A DNA stretch of 64,000 bases, from contig JACQFQ010000020.1 in the NCBI GenBank assembly GCA_016199985.1, forward strand, positions 20,978 to 84,977, read 5' to 3'. Source of the DNA: Verrucomicrobiota bacterium (lineage in GTDB: Bacteria > Verrucomicrobiota > Verrucomicrobiia > Limisphaerales > UBA11320). The notes beneath the pieces are model-generated. The model was given only the letters and a program-made list of their open reading frames with translations, did not search any database and was not told where the DNA came from. The position numbers were made by a program, and so were the translations under genes. Below, one piece after another: positions 37,720-45,531 of the stretch. The stretch's first letter is position 1. Every line of letters begins with the position of its first letter.

Positions 37720-38462
37720 TCGAGGCTCGCGGAATCAAGAAACGCTTCGGCGCGCAGCATGTGCTGAATGGCGTGGATCTCCGCATCGATGATGGCGAGG
37801 CGGTCGCCATCATCGGACGCAGCGGCGGCGGCAAGAGCATCCTTCTGAAGCATCTCATCGGCCTCCTCTCGCCCGATGAAGGGGAGGTCCTGATTCGGGG
37901 CCTTCCCATCGCCCATCTGAGCGAGCGACAGCTGCTGGATGTGCGCAAGGAGTTTGGGCTGTTGTTCCAGAGCGCGGCGCTCTTCGATTCCATGACGGTG
38001 CATGAGAATGTCGCGTTTCCGCTCCGGCGCGACCGCCAGCTCACGTCGGCGGAAATCGGGATGCGGGTCGACGAGGCCCTCGCGATGGTCGATCTCCCCG
38101 GCACCGGCGCCAAGCGCCCCGCCGAGCTCTCCGGCGGGATGCGCAAGCGCGCGGGGCTCGCGCGAGCCATCGTCTACCGCCCCAAGGTCCTCCTCTACGA
38201 CGAGCCCACGACCGGCCTCGACCCGATCGTTTCGGACAGCATCGATCAGCTGATCAAGCGTCTCTGCGAACAGCTCCGCACAACGACCGTTGTGGTCACC
38301 CACGACATGCGGAGTGTGCGCGCCATCGCCCAGCGGGTGCTGATGCTGCATGAGGGAAAAATCTACGCGAACGCCGCCACAAGCGACCTGTTCGCGTCCA
38401 CCGATCCGGTGGTGAGCGCCTTCGTCAAAGGGGTCTCCACCCCGAAGGACCTGCTCTTATAG
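37716..38462 (+). CDS. mlaF: MlaF-type ABC transporter ATP-binding protein
   Basis: 248 residues. Walker A is GRSGGGKS, the signature is LSGGMRKRAGLARAI, Walker B is VLLYDEPTTGLDP and the H-loop is VVVTHDM. The LSGGMRKR form and GLLFQSAALFDSMTV block are typical of MlaF-like ATPases that pair with MlaE. Its ATG overlaps the mlaE TGA (ATGA), indicating translational coupling. It energises lipid transport at the inner membrane. The gene ends 50 bp before a convergent transglycosylase gene. Confidence 0.92.
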   Translation: MIEARGIKKRFGAQHVLNGVDLRIDDGEAVAIIGRSGGGKSILLKHLIGLLSPDEGEVLIRGLPIAHLSERQLLDVRKEFGLLFQSAALFDSMTVHENVAFPLRRDRQLTSAEIGMRVDEALAMVDLPGTGAKRPAELSGGMRKRAGLARAIVYRPKVLLYDEPTTGLDPIVSDSIDQLIKRLCEQLRTTTVVVTHDMRSVRAIAQRVLMLHEGKIYANAATSDLFASTDPVVSAFVKGVSTPKDLLL

Positions 38463-38512
38463 TCCAGGCGTCCTGAACGGAGGCAATCGCCGCTGGCCGC
38501 GCCCGAGGCGCT

Positions 38513-38971
38513 TCACCAGTTCGCCGCCAGCCGAGGAGGATCGGCGCGGCGGCGGGGCAGATCGACGCGCTTGAGGTTGACGAAACGTTCAGCGCGGTTG
38601 CGAATACGAATGGCGACGCGATCCGGACGGAATCCGATTCGGCGATAGTACGGCACTCCCGCGTTCCACAGCACATAGAGGTCAAAATCCTGGGCGACCC
38701 GCCCGGTTTCATGCTGGAACGTGGCGAGGAGATATCCGAGATGCTCCCGCGCGATCTCCCGCGACACCCAGGCGTTCTGGTATTCGCGCGAAGCGGTGTA
38801 CGCGCGCCAGACATTGGGCATGATCTGATACCGGCTCACCTCCCCGGCCGAGCCGACGACACGATCGTTGCCGCCCGACTCGATCATGCTGATCGCGTCG
38901 AGGTCGGACATGCCCGCGTGTCCGCGCAACACGGACACCGAAACGGCGAGGAGTGCAATGATGTGTTTCAT
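38513..38971 (-). CDS. Small secreted lytic-transglycosylase-like protein
   Basis: 152 residues with a signal peptide (about 1-18). AISMIESGGNDRVVG places a catalytic glutamate at E31, followed by GEVSRYQIMPNVW and a later DLYVLWNAGVPYY, the three landmarks of the Slt/goose-lysozyme fold. The family cleaves the MurNAc-GlcNAc bond in peptidoglycan. It is compact: the catalytic domain follows the signal peptide directly, and only a basic tail comes after it. Alternative minus-strand frames overlapping the start appear to be shadows. Confidence 0.78.
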   Translation of the reverse strand: MKHIIALLAVSVSVLRGHAGMSDLDAISMIESGGNDRVVGSAGEVSRYQIMPNVWRAYTASREYQNAWVSREIAREHLGYLLATFQHETGRVAQDFDLYVLWNAGVPYYRRIGFRPDRVAIRIRNRAERFVNLKRVDLPRRRADPPRLAANW

Positions 38972-39386
38972 AAATGCGTTCGAATAGGACCCGGAACAGA
39001 ACGCCGCACTCCCTTGCCAGCCCTGCGACGCCCGAGATCAACCCCATCAGCGTTCGGAAAGCCATACCCGCCACCGGTCCCAAAAGGCGGATACTGAACC
39101 ACAGCGTCTTTGGGAAAAGAAGCGTTTCTTTTGGGTTTTTCGCGGTATTTGAGGCCAACGCGCACGCCCTCAATCACAGCAACAACCAAACCGGAAACCA
39201 GGTAGGCAAGACCTGCCCATCTGGCACAAAATATGGCGGGTAGGTGGCCATCGAGGCACTACATCTGGCGCCTGCGTCGGACTGTCTCGATGGCGATGTC
39301 CATTAATGTCCACACCAGAAATGCCTGCCTGGTTTTTTCTTCCAGTGATCGCCCGGTTGGTTTAACCCATGGGGCAACACCTGATT
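38972..39386. other. Intergenic region, less GC-rich, with a 9-bp inverted repeat
   Basis: A 415-bp gap without a convincing gene. Its base composition is noticeably less GC-rich than the flanks. It holds a perfect 9-bp inverted repeat, GCCATCGAG (39247-39255) and CTCGATGGC (39286-39294), around a 30-nt centre, and a weak 5-bp hairpin before a T-run near 39314-39339. Short frames on the minus strand here do not resemble a known family. It could be a decayed element or a regulatory region for the downstream NIPSNAP gene. Confidence 0.5.
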
Positions 39387-40151
39387 ATGCGAACCTTTTT
39401 TGTCCTCATCGGAGTCCTCATGAGCCTCGCGCTTTCCAACGCCACATCGTCCGCCGCGGACGCTCGCTGCTATGAAATGCGGATCTATTACGCGGCGCCC
39501 GGCAAGCTCGACGCGCTCAACGCGCGCTTCCGCGATCACACCACCGCGCTCTTTATCAAGCACGGGATGGAGAACATCGGCTACTGGATGCCGCAGGATA
39601 ACAAGGACCAGAAACTGATCTACGTCCTGGCCTATCCCAGCCGCGAAGCGCGCGAGAAGTCGTGGAAGGAGTTTATGGCGGATCCCGATTGGCAATCCGC
39701 GTGGAAGGCGTCCGAGGTGAACGGCAAGCTGGTGGCGAAGGTGGAAACGCACTTCATGACGGCGACCGACTACTCGCCCTCCATCGCGCCGAAGAGCGCC
39801 GGGCCGCGCGTGTTTGAGCTGCGCACCTACACCGCCACGCCGGGCAAGCTGGAGAATCTGAACGCGCGCTTCCGCGATCACACCCTCGCCCTCTTCTCCC
39901 GGCATGGGATGCAGAACATCGCCTACTGGAACTTGAGCAAGGGCGAAAAGGGCGCGGACCAAAAGCTGATCTACATCCTGGCGCATCAGTCCAAGGAGGC
40001 GGGCGAGGCCTCGTTCAAGTCCTTCCGCGACGACCCCGACTGGAAGAAAGCCCGAACAGAGTCTGAAGAAAAGGCGGGCGGATCCCTGACCCTTCCGGAC
40101 GGCGTGAAGTCGGAATACATGCAAGCGACCGACTACTCGCCCATGCGCTGA
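39387..40151 (+). CDS. Exported protein with two NIPSNAP domains
   Basis: 254 residues from ATG 39387; an ATG 18 bp earlier is possible. The signal peptide ([17 protein letters not shown]..., cleaved near SSAADA) is followed by two homologous dimeric alpha/beta-barrel NIPSNAP units. Unit 1 begins [20 protein letters not shown] and unit 2 [19 protein letters not shown], and both continue with FRDHTxALFxxHGM and DPDW. NIPSNAP proteins are small ferredoxin-like domains of poorly known function, common as paralogous exported proteins in planctomycetes and verrucomicrobia. The internal duplication makes a pseudo-dimer. Confidence 0.88.
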   Translation: MRTFFVLIGVLMSLALSNATSSAADARCYEMRIYYAAPGKLDALNARFRDHTTALFIKHGMENIGYWMPQDNKDQKLIYVLAYPSREAREKSWKEFMADPDWQSAWKASEVNGKLVAKVETHFMTATDYSPSIAPKSAGPRVFELRTYTATPGKLENLNARFRDHTLALFSRHGMQNIAYWNLSKGEKGADQKLIYILAHQSKEAGEASFKSFRDDPDWKKARTESEEKAGGSLTLPDGVKSEYMQATDYSPMR

Positions 40152-40256
40152 TCCGGACGCTTTTTGCGGCTCGGGACGCGCCCCGCGCGCCGCCCAAACA
40201 CGCCCGCAACGAACCATTGCGCGCCTCCGGGGGGTTCTGTAGCCTCCGCGACCCGG

Positions 40257-41948
40257 ATGCATTCCAAGACTCAAACAACGCCGGTTCGCGTAGGACTCGT
40301 TTCGTTGGGCTGCGCCAAGAACCTGGTGGACGCGGAGATCATGCTCGGGGCGCTGCTCAAGAACGGGATCGAGATCACGAACGACGCGTCTCAAGCCGAC
40401 GCCTTGATCGTGAACACCTGCTCGTTCATCGACTCCGCCCAGGAGGAGAGCGTGGACGCCATCATCGAGTCCGCGCAGGAGCGCGATCGCGCCCGCCCCC
40501 ACCAGGGCCTCATCGTCTCGGGCTGCATGCCGCAGCGCTTCCGCGAGGAACTCCCCAAGCTCCTTCCCGAGGTGGACGCGTTCATGGGCATTGACCAGGT
40601 CGCGCAAGTGGCCGAGCTCGTTCGCAAGGCCATCGCGCTCCGCAAAGCCAAGCTGGAGAGCGCCGCGCCCGGGGCGAGGGCGCGCGTCGCGCGGAGGGCC
40701 GGGCAGGTGAAATCCCAGGTCGCCGCGCTCGACCGCGCCCGACCCGACGCTCATCACGACGCTCTTCGCCACGACCCGGCCGCCGACAAGGACGCGAAAG
40801 CAAAGGCGGGCCAGGCAATCGAGACGCCAGCCGCTGGTCCCTCCGTGGATGTCCACCAACGACCCACCTACATCCCCGACTACAACACTCCGCGATTCCG
40901 CCTCACGCCGAAACATTTCGCCTATGTGAAGATCGCGGAAGGATGCAACCACCCTTGCAGCTTCTGCATCATCCCCCGCATGCGCGGCTCGCATCGCAGC
41001 CGTCAGCAGAAGGACATCGTGCGCGAGGCGAAGAACCTGATCGCCGAGGGCGTCCGCGAGCTCAATCTCATTTCCCAGGACTCCACCTACTACGGCCTGG
41101 ACCTCAGGCCGAACCACAGCCGCGCGATCTCGTCGCCCGAAAAGTTCACCGCCGCCGCCAGGAGCCTCGCCGCAAACGCCACCACCCTCAGCTCGCTTCT
41201 CCAGGAGCTCAACGGGCTGAAGGGCGACTTCTGGATACGTCTGCTCTACACGCATCCGGCGCATTGGACCGATGAGTTGATTCAAACCATGGCGGAATGC
41301 CAGAAGGTCGCCCGCTACATCGACATGCCGCTCCAGCACATCCACGACGCGATGCTCGAACGGATGCGCCGGGAGACCTCCAGCGAGTATATAGAGCGGC
41401 TCATCCAGCGCATCCGGGCCGGGATTCCGGGCGTCGCGATCCGCACCACGTTCATCGTCGGCTTTCCCGGCGAAACGGAGGCCTACTTTCAGCGTCTGCT
41501 GGAGTTCATGGAGACAACGCGCTTCGAACGACTGGGCGTCTTCACCTATTCACGCGAGGACGGCACGCGCGCCGGATCGATGGAACAGCAGGTCGCGGAT
41601 CGCGCGAAGCTCAAGCGGCGGGAGCGCGCGATGGCTCTGCAGCACCGCATTTCAAGAGAGCTCTGCGAAGCGCGGGTGGGCCACGAACTGCGCGTGCTTG
41701 TCGAGGGCGTCGCGACCGCGGAAACGCTCAAGCAGGCGCGGGTAAGCTCGTGGGAGCATGGAGCGATCCGCCAGGAGACCGATTCCGGGAATCAGCTCAG
41801 CGGCAACTATTGGGTGGCTCGAGGCGAAGCGGACGCGCCAGACATCGACGGACGCGTTTACATCAAGGGGAGGTTGACGCCAGGCGATTTCGCCCGGGTG
41901 AAAATCGTCGGGCACACCGACTATGATCTTGTCGCGCGGCCCTCCTGA
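40257..41948 (+). CDS. rimO: Ribosomal protein uS12 methylthiotransferase RimO with a long insertion
   Basis: 563 residues from ATG 40257, against about 440 usual. The N-terminal MTTase domain has the auxiliary cluster cysteines C19, C55 and C90 (SLGCAKN, NTCSF, SGCMPQ). The radical-SAM core has C230, C234 and C237 in EGCNHPCSFC, and a TRAM domain closes the protein. RimO adds a methylthio group to an aspartate of uS12. Between the first two domains lies a basic, Ala-rich insertion (about residues 130-198), and a second shorter one (about 282-305) sits in the radical-SAM barrel after STYYGLDLRP. The stop overlaps the next start by one base (TGATG), suggesting coupling to pgsA. Confidence 0.93.
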   Translation: MHSKTQTTPVRVGLVSLGCAKNLVDAEIMLGALLKNGIEITNDASQADALIVNTCSFIDSAQEESVDAIIESAQERDRARPHQGLIVSGCMPQRFREELPKLLPEVDAFMGIDQVAQVAELVRKAIALRKAKLESAAPGARARVARRAGQVKSQVAALDRARPDAHHDALRHDPAADKDAKAKAGQAIETPAAGPSVDVHQRPTYIPDYNTPRFRLTPKHFAYVKIAEGCNHPCSFCIIPRMRGSHRSRQQKDIVREAKNLIAEGVRELNLISQDSTYYGLDLRPNHSRAISSPEKFTAAARSLAANATTLSSLLQELNGLKGDFWIRLLYTHPAHWTDELIQTMAECQKVARYIDMPLQHIHDAMLERMRRETSSEYIERLIQRIRAGIPGVAIRTTFIVGFPGETEAYFQRLLEFMETTRFERLGVFTYSREDGTRAGSMEQQVADRAKLKRRERAMALQHRISRELCEARVGHELRVLVEGVATAETLKQARVSSWEHGAIRQETDSGNQLSGNYWVARGEADAPDIDGRVYIKGRLTPGDFARVKIVGHTDYDLVARPS

Positions 41949-42538
41949 TGAATCTTCCCAACAAGCTCACGACCTCCCGGTTCGTCCTGACGGCGCTGTT
42001 CCTGATCGCGCTTTTCGTCAAGTTCCCAATGAACGAAACAGTGGCCCTCGCCCTGTTCGTTCTCGCAAGCGTCACCGACTGGCTGGACGGCGCCATCGCC
42101 CGACAACGGAAGCTCATCACGAGCTTCGGCATCCTCATGGATCCTCTGGCGGACAAAATACTCACCTGCTCCGCGTTCATCGCGTTCGTCGGAACGCGCC
42201 AGATCGCGGCCTGGATGGTGGTGATCATTGTGTCGCGCGAGCTCGCGATCACGGGGCTGAGGCTCCTCGCGGCGTCGAAGAACCAGGTGCTGGCGGCCGA
42301 GGGCTTCGGCAAGCACAAGACCATTTCGCAGATCACCGCCATCATCGCCATCCTCGTGGAGGCGGGCTACCCGCAGTGGGGCCCGGTCGGACAGGCGCTG
42401 TTCGGGGCCCCCGTCTTTGGCCAGCCCTGGGTGGCGGTTTTCGTTGAGGTCTCGAAGGTCTCCGCCGTCGCGCTCACGTTGTTGTCCGGAGGCATTTACC
42501 TTTGGCGCAACCGCGGCCTCTATCTCAGCGAAAACTGA
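41948..42538 (+). CDS. pgsA: CDP-diacylglycerol-glycerol-3-phosphate 3-phosphatidyltransferase
   Basis: 196 residues with about five to six membrane helices. The CDP-alcohol phosphotransferase motif is complete: D44, D47-G48, A51-R52, G61, D65 and D69 in the DxxDGxxAR(x8)GxxxDxxxD spacing. It makes phosphatidylglycerol phosphate, the first committed step to phosphatidylglycerol and cardiolipin. The following gene encodes the phosphatase of the next step, so the pair forms a pathway operon with rimO. Confidence 0.95.
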   Translation: MNLPNKLTTSRFVLTALFLIALFVKFPMNETVALALFVLASVTDWLDGAIARQRKLITSFGILMDPLADKILTCSAFIAFVGTRQIAAWMVVIIVSRELAITGLRLLAASKNQVLAAEGFGKHKTISQITAIIAILVEAGYPQWGPVGQALFGAPVFGQPWVAVFVEVSKVSAVALTLLSGGIYLWRNRGLYLSEN

Positions 42539-42549
42539 CTTCGCCGCCG

Positions 42550-43080
42550 ATGAACTTTCCCGCCACCCCCTCGGATCGATGGAAGGCGTGGATCGCCGAA
42601 GGATTCGGGATCGGCAGGGTCCGCCATGCGCCGGGGACCTGGGGTTCGTTGCTGGGGGTCGCGTGGACGATCGGGCTGCTCTCGACGCGCTCGGCCTGGG
42701 CCTACGCCGCCGGGACCGCGCTGGGGCTCGCGCTCTCCGTCTGGCTCTGCGGCGCCGCGGAGAAGATTCTCAACGCAAGCGATCCCTCCTCGGTGGTGCT
42801 CGACGAAATCACGGCGTTTCCACTCTGCCTTTTCCCTCTGGCGGGCTGGGGCCTCGCGCACGGACGCCCATTCCCGGGCCCCTCCGTATGGATGAGCCTG
42901 TGGCATGGATGGTTCTTCCCCTCGGCGTTTCTTCTTTTTCGGCTGTTCGACATCTGGAAACCAACGCCTATTCGCCAGAGCCAGATGCTCGCTGGGGGTT
43001 GGGGGGTCACCATCGACGACGCTCTTGCGGCGCTCGCCGCGGGCGCGATCCTCTGCCTGATGAACGCGGCCTGGACCTAA
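42550..43080 (+). CDS. pgpA: Phosphatidylglycerophosphatase A
   Basis: 176 residues from ATG 42550, 11 bp after pgsA. The PgpA landmarks are present: GRVRHAPGTWGSL near residue 21, DPSSVVLDEITAF, a FRLFDIWKPTP block and a terminal GVTIDD. It removes the terminal phosphate of phosphatidylglycerol phosphate at the inner membrane, completing the step begun by PgsA. An upstream in-frame start at 42502 lies inside pgsA and is less likely. Confidence 0.93.
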   Translation: MNFPATPSDRWKAWIAEGFGIGRVRHAPGTWGSLLGVAWTIGLLSTRSAWAYAAGTALGLALSVWLCGAAEKILNASDPSSVVLDEITAFPLCLFPLAGWGLAHGRPFPGPSVWMSLWHGWFFPSAFLLFRLFDIWKPTPIRQSQMLAGGWGVTIDDALAALAAGAILCLMNAAWT

Positions 43081-43099
43081 TCAATAAGTGGCGCGCGAT

Positions 43100-43564
43100 T
43101 CAATCCCAGGCTTCCAGGCGCGACGCGCATGCCTGGTCCGCGGGTGAATTGCGGAGTCGCAGGAGAGCGGCGAGCCCGTCGCGGGACACGATGCAAACCT
43201 CCCCCATCTCCGTCTTCAAGGTCTTGCGACCGTCCCAAGCCGGCTGCAGGAAGGGCGTCACATGGACCGCGTCCAGCATCACGCTCCCCTTTCCGTTGGG
43301 ACCGAGCTTGAAGAACTGGGAGAGGATGATCGCGCCGGCCGCGCGGGTTTCAATCCGGCCCTCGTGCTCGTATCCGATAGCCATCACGGAACGACGCAAC
43401 ACCGGCAAGGCGGGGCCCGGGATCAGGATGTCAATGTCGTCCGTGGGACGCGTTATGCCGTACACCGACGCGGCGAGCCCGCCGCACAACGCGTAGGGAA
43501 CGCGCCCCTCCCTCAACTGATTCAAAAGCACTGTCAACTCTTCCAAAAGATCCATAGGCCCCAT
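43100..43564 (-). CDS. Orphan nucleotidyltransferase-fold protein (AbiEii/DUF6036-like)
   Basis: 154 residues from the ATG at 43564; GTG 43618 and ATG 43555 are alternatives. The block YALCGGLAASVYGITRPTDD is followed by IDILI, giving the GG(x)nDxD metal-binding pattern of minimal nucleotidyltransferases such as AbiEii and the MNT family. Such proteins are often toxins or antitoxins paired with a small DNA-binding or HEPN gene. No partner is present: the SET-domain gene lies immediately upstream on the same strand and pgpA converges downstream. The function is therefore open. Confidence 0.7.
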   Translation of the reverse strand: MGPMDLLEELTVLLNQLREGRVPYALCGGLAASVYGITRPTDDIDILIPGPALPVLRRSVMAIGYEHEGRIETRAAGAIILSQFFKLGPNGKGSVMLDAVHVTPFLQPAWDGRKTLKTEMGEVCIVSRDGLAALLRLRNSPADQACASRLEAWD

Positions 43565-43627
43565 CCCGCTCAAGGACGCCGCTGGACCGTAATCCAGGAT
43601 GTTTCCCCAACCAAGCACGGTTTTTTA

Positions 43628-44080
43628 TTACGCGCCCGAGGCCTTCTCCGCTCGATGACTCGCCCGCGCGCCGAGAGGAGCCCCCGAAGGAACGCGCCCC
43701 AGTTTCCAGTCCGTGTCGGCGTCATAATCCGCGTAGTTGCAGGTGATCTCCTCGCCCGCGCGGATGTCGCGCAACGCCACAGTCGTCACAGGAGGCTTCG
43801 CGTCGGCCGGAGCTCCCGTGTTGGGGGCGAGGCAGTGGTTGATGAAACAAGCGTGATCGCCGCTGAGGATGACATGTCCGTCCAGCCGGCTCACAAAGCA
43901 GAACCATCGCGCATGCTCCCGAGCCAGTTCCGGCAGCCGCTCAAACTCCTCGGGAGAGAATGAGTGGTCGAACCCGGGCAGGAAGCGCCACACCTGCGTT
44001 CCACCGCGGACCGGATCGACCGCGAACAGGCCCATGCCATGAATGGCGCTGGGCGCGACTCTCGTTCGAATCAGCATCAT
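43628..44080 (-). CDS. SET-domain protein (putative protein lysine methyltransferase)
   Basis: 150 residues. The N-terminus IRTRVAPSAIHGMGLFA resembles the SET-N strand (GxGLFA), and the pseudoknot motifs are visible: FINHCLAPNTG (NHxxxPN) and DIRAGEEITCNYADYD (GEELTxDY type). SET enzymes transfer a methyl group from S-adenosylmethionine to lysine. No post-SET cysteine cluster is seen. The bacterial target is unknown. It is followed by the nucleotidyltransferase gene after a short gap on the same strand, and preceded by a 42-bp gap to the MFS gene, so the three could be cotranscribed. Confidence 0.8.
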   Translation of the reverse strand: MMLIRTRVAPSAIHGMGLFAVDPVRGGTQVWRFLPGFDHSFSPEEFERLPELAREHARWFCFVSRLDGHVILSGDHACFINHCLAPNTGAPADAKPPVTTVALRDIRAGEEITCNYADYDADTDWKLGRVPSGAPLGARASHRAEKASGA

Positions 44081-44122
44081 AACGAAAGCTCTTCGACAAC
44101 CTCCGCGCGAGCCTGGCGCGGC

Positions 44123-45433
44123 TCAGTGGGCGGGCGCTCCGCCCACGGAGGCGGAGGGCGCCGTCTTGCGCGGCGGATGGAAGAACAGCGCGAGAGCGAC
44201 CGCCGCCGCGCCCGCCGAAAGGCAGGGCACAAGGAACAGCCCGCGGAAGTCAGTGACGCCGTTCGTCGTGAACACATTCTGAAGCAGGACAGGACACAGG
44301 GAGTTCGCGAGGAGCGCGCCAGCCCCCAGGATCATCACGTTGAACAAGCCCTGGGCGCTGGCCCGGACATCCTTGGGAAAATAGTCGTCGACGAAGATGT
44401 AAACCGTCGCGAAGAAGAACGCGTAGCAGATGCCATGCAGCACGTTCACCGTCACGATCAACGCGGGGTACTGGGGCAGAAAGGCGAAAACCGCGAAACG
44501 CGCCGCGTGGCCGAGAATGCCGATGGTCATCGTGGCCCGCCATCCCAGGCGCTTTAGAACCCCGCCCAGCGCGAACATTGTCAGGATTTCCGCGATCTGC
44601 CCGATGCTCATCACCGGCATGATCCAGTTGCCAGGAATGCCCACCTTGCCGAGGAATGTTCCGGTCCAGTTGAAGTAGCAATTGTGAACGAAGGCGTCGA
44701 TAAAAGTGACCAGCCAAAGCACCAGAACGAAAGGATGGGCCAGCAGGCGGACCGCGCCCATCCAGGCCAGGGAGTCGGTGTTCTTGTCCGCCTTCTTGGG
44801 CGGCGTGTGGGGCAGCGCGAGGCTGAACAGCGCCAGCGCCAAGGAGGCGGCGCCGGCGACTATGAATGTCCAGGGCGTTCGCGCCTGGAGTTCTTCGCCA
44901 GAGAGCCCGTTCGCGAGCACGGTGCCCAGCCAGTCCTTGAGGCCGGAGGGATGCGCCGCGTCGACCTTGGCCCAATCCACCAGGATGAACGTGAACGGCC
45001 AGGCGGCGAGGATCCATCCGATGGTCCCGCCCATTCGCACGAGGCCGAATTCCTTCTGCGCGTCCTTCATGTTCGCGAAGGCGATCGAGTTCGTTATCGA
45101 GATCGTGGGCACATAGAGCAGGCAATGGACAAGCATCAGCCCAAAGAACGGCCAGAAGTCCCGCGTGTAGGCGCAGCCGAGAATCGCGAGGCCGCCGACG
45201 AGATGGCTGAACGCCAGAAAACGTTCCGCCGCAAAATTGCGATCGGCGAACTGATTGCTGAAAAACATTCCAATGATCGCCGCGATCGGAAAGGCGTTCA
45301 GGATCCACGACTGCTGCGACGGGCTGAAGTGCAGGCTCGGCAGGTAGCCGAAGATCAGCGGCAGCCAGGCGCCCCAGATGAAAAACTGGAGCACCATCAT
45401 CAGAAACAGCTTCAGGCGGATTGCTTGGTTCAT
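44123..45433 (-). CDS. MFS transporter of the nucleoside:H+ symporter family
   Basis: 436 residues with about twelve hydrophobic segments. The N-terminus LKLFLMMVLQFFIWGAWLP and the block VRMGGTIGWILAAWPF match the Nuc_H_symport (NupG/XapB-like) family. A hydrophilic central loop (about 170-200) includes the sequence ELQARTPWTF. It probably imports a nucleoside or a related small solute with protons, though many relatives in this phylum sit in sugar-utilisation loci and the substrate is uncertain. No nucleoside-degrading gene is adjacent. Confidence 0.8.
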   Translation of the reverse strand: MNQAIRLKLFLMMVLQFFIWGAWLPLIFGYLPSLHFSPSQQSWILNAFPIAAIIGMFFSNQFADRNFAAERFLAFSHLVGGLAILGCAYTRDFWPFFGLMLVHCLLYVPTISITNSIAFANMKDAQKEFGLVRMGGTIGWILAAWPFTFILVDWAKVDAAHPSGLKDWLGTVLANGLSGEELQARTPWTFIVAGAASLALALFSLALPHTPPKKADKNTDSLAWMGAVRLLAHPFVLVLWLVTFIDAFVHNCYFNWTGTFLGKVGIPGNWIMPVMSIGQIAEILTMFALGGVLKRLGWRATMTIGILGHAARFAVFAFLPQYPALIVTVNVLHGICYAFFFATVYIFVDDYFPKDVRASAQGLFNVMILGAGALLANSLCPVLLQNVFTTNGVTDFRGLFLVPCLSAGAAAVALALFFHPPRKTAPSASVGGAPAH

Positions 45434-45531
45434 AAGTTGAGAAAGAGGGAACCTAGCGAGGGAGGCATCACGGTGACAAGGGGAGATTCGACGCGCTGCG
45501 GCGAGGCGGCGAGGGGATTCGGCGCGGCGTT

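Noticed and set aside
39221..39237. TGGCAC...GGC sequence resembling a sigma54 promoter upstream of the NIPSNAP gene
   Set aside because: The GG and GC elements are 11 bp apart and not 10, and the TTGC half is degenerate; no enhancer-binding protein gene is nearby.
39303..41345. 680-codon minus-strand frame across the NIPSNAP and rimO genes
   Set aside because: Antisense shadow of two well-identified genes; low-complexity Arg/Gly/Leu composition and no motifs.
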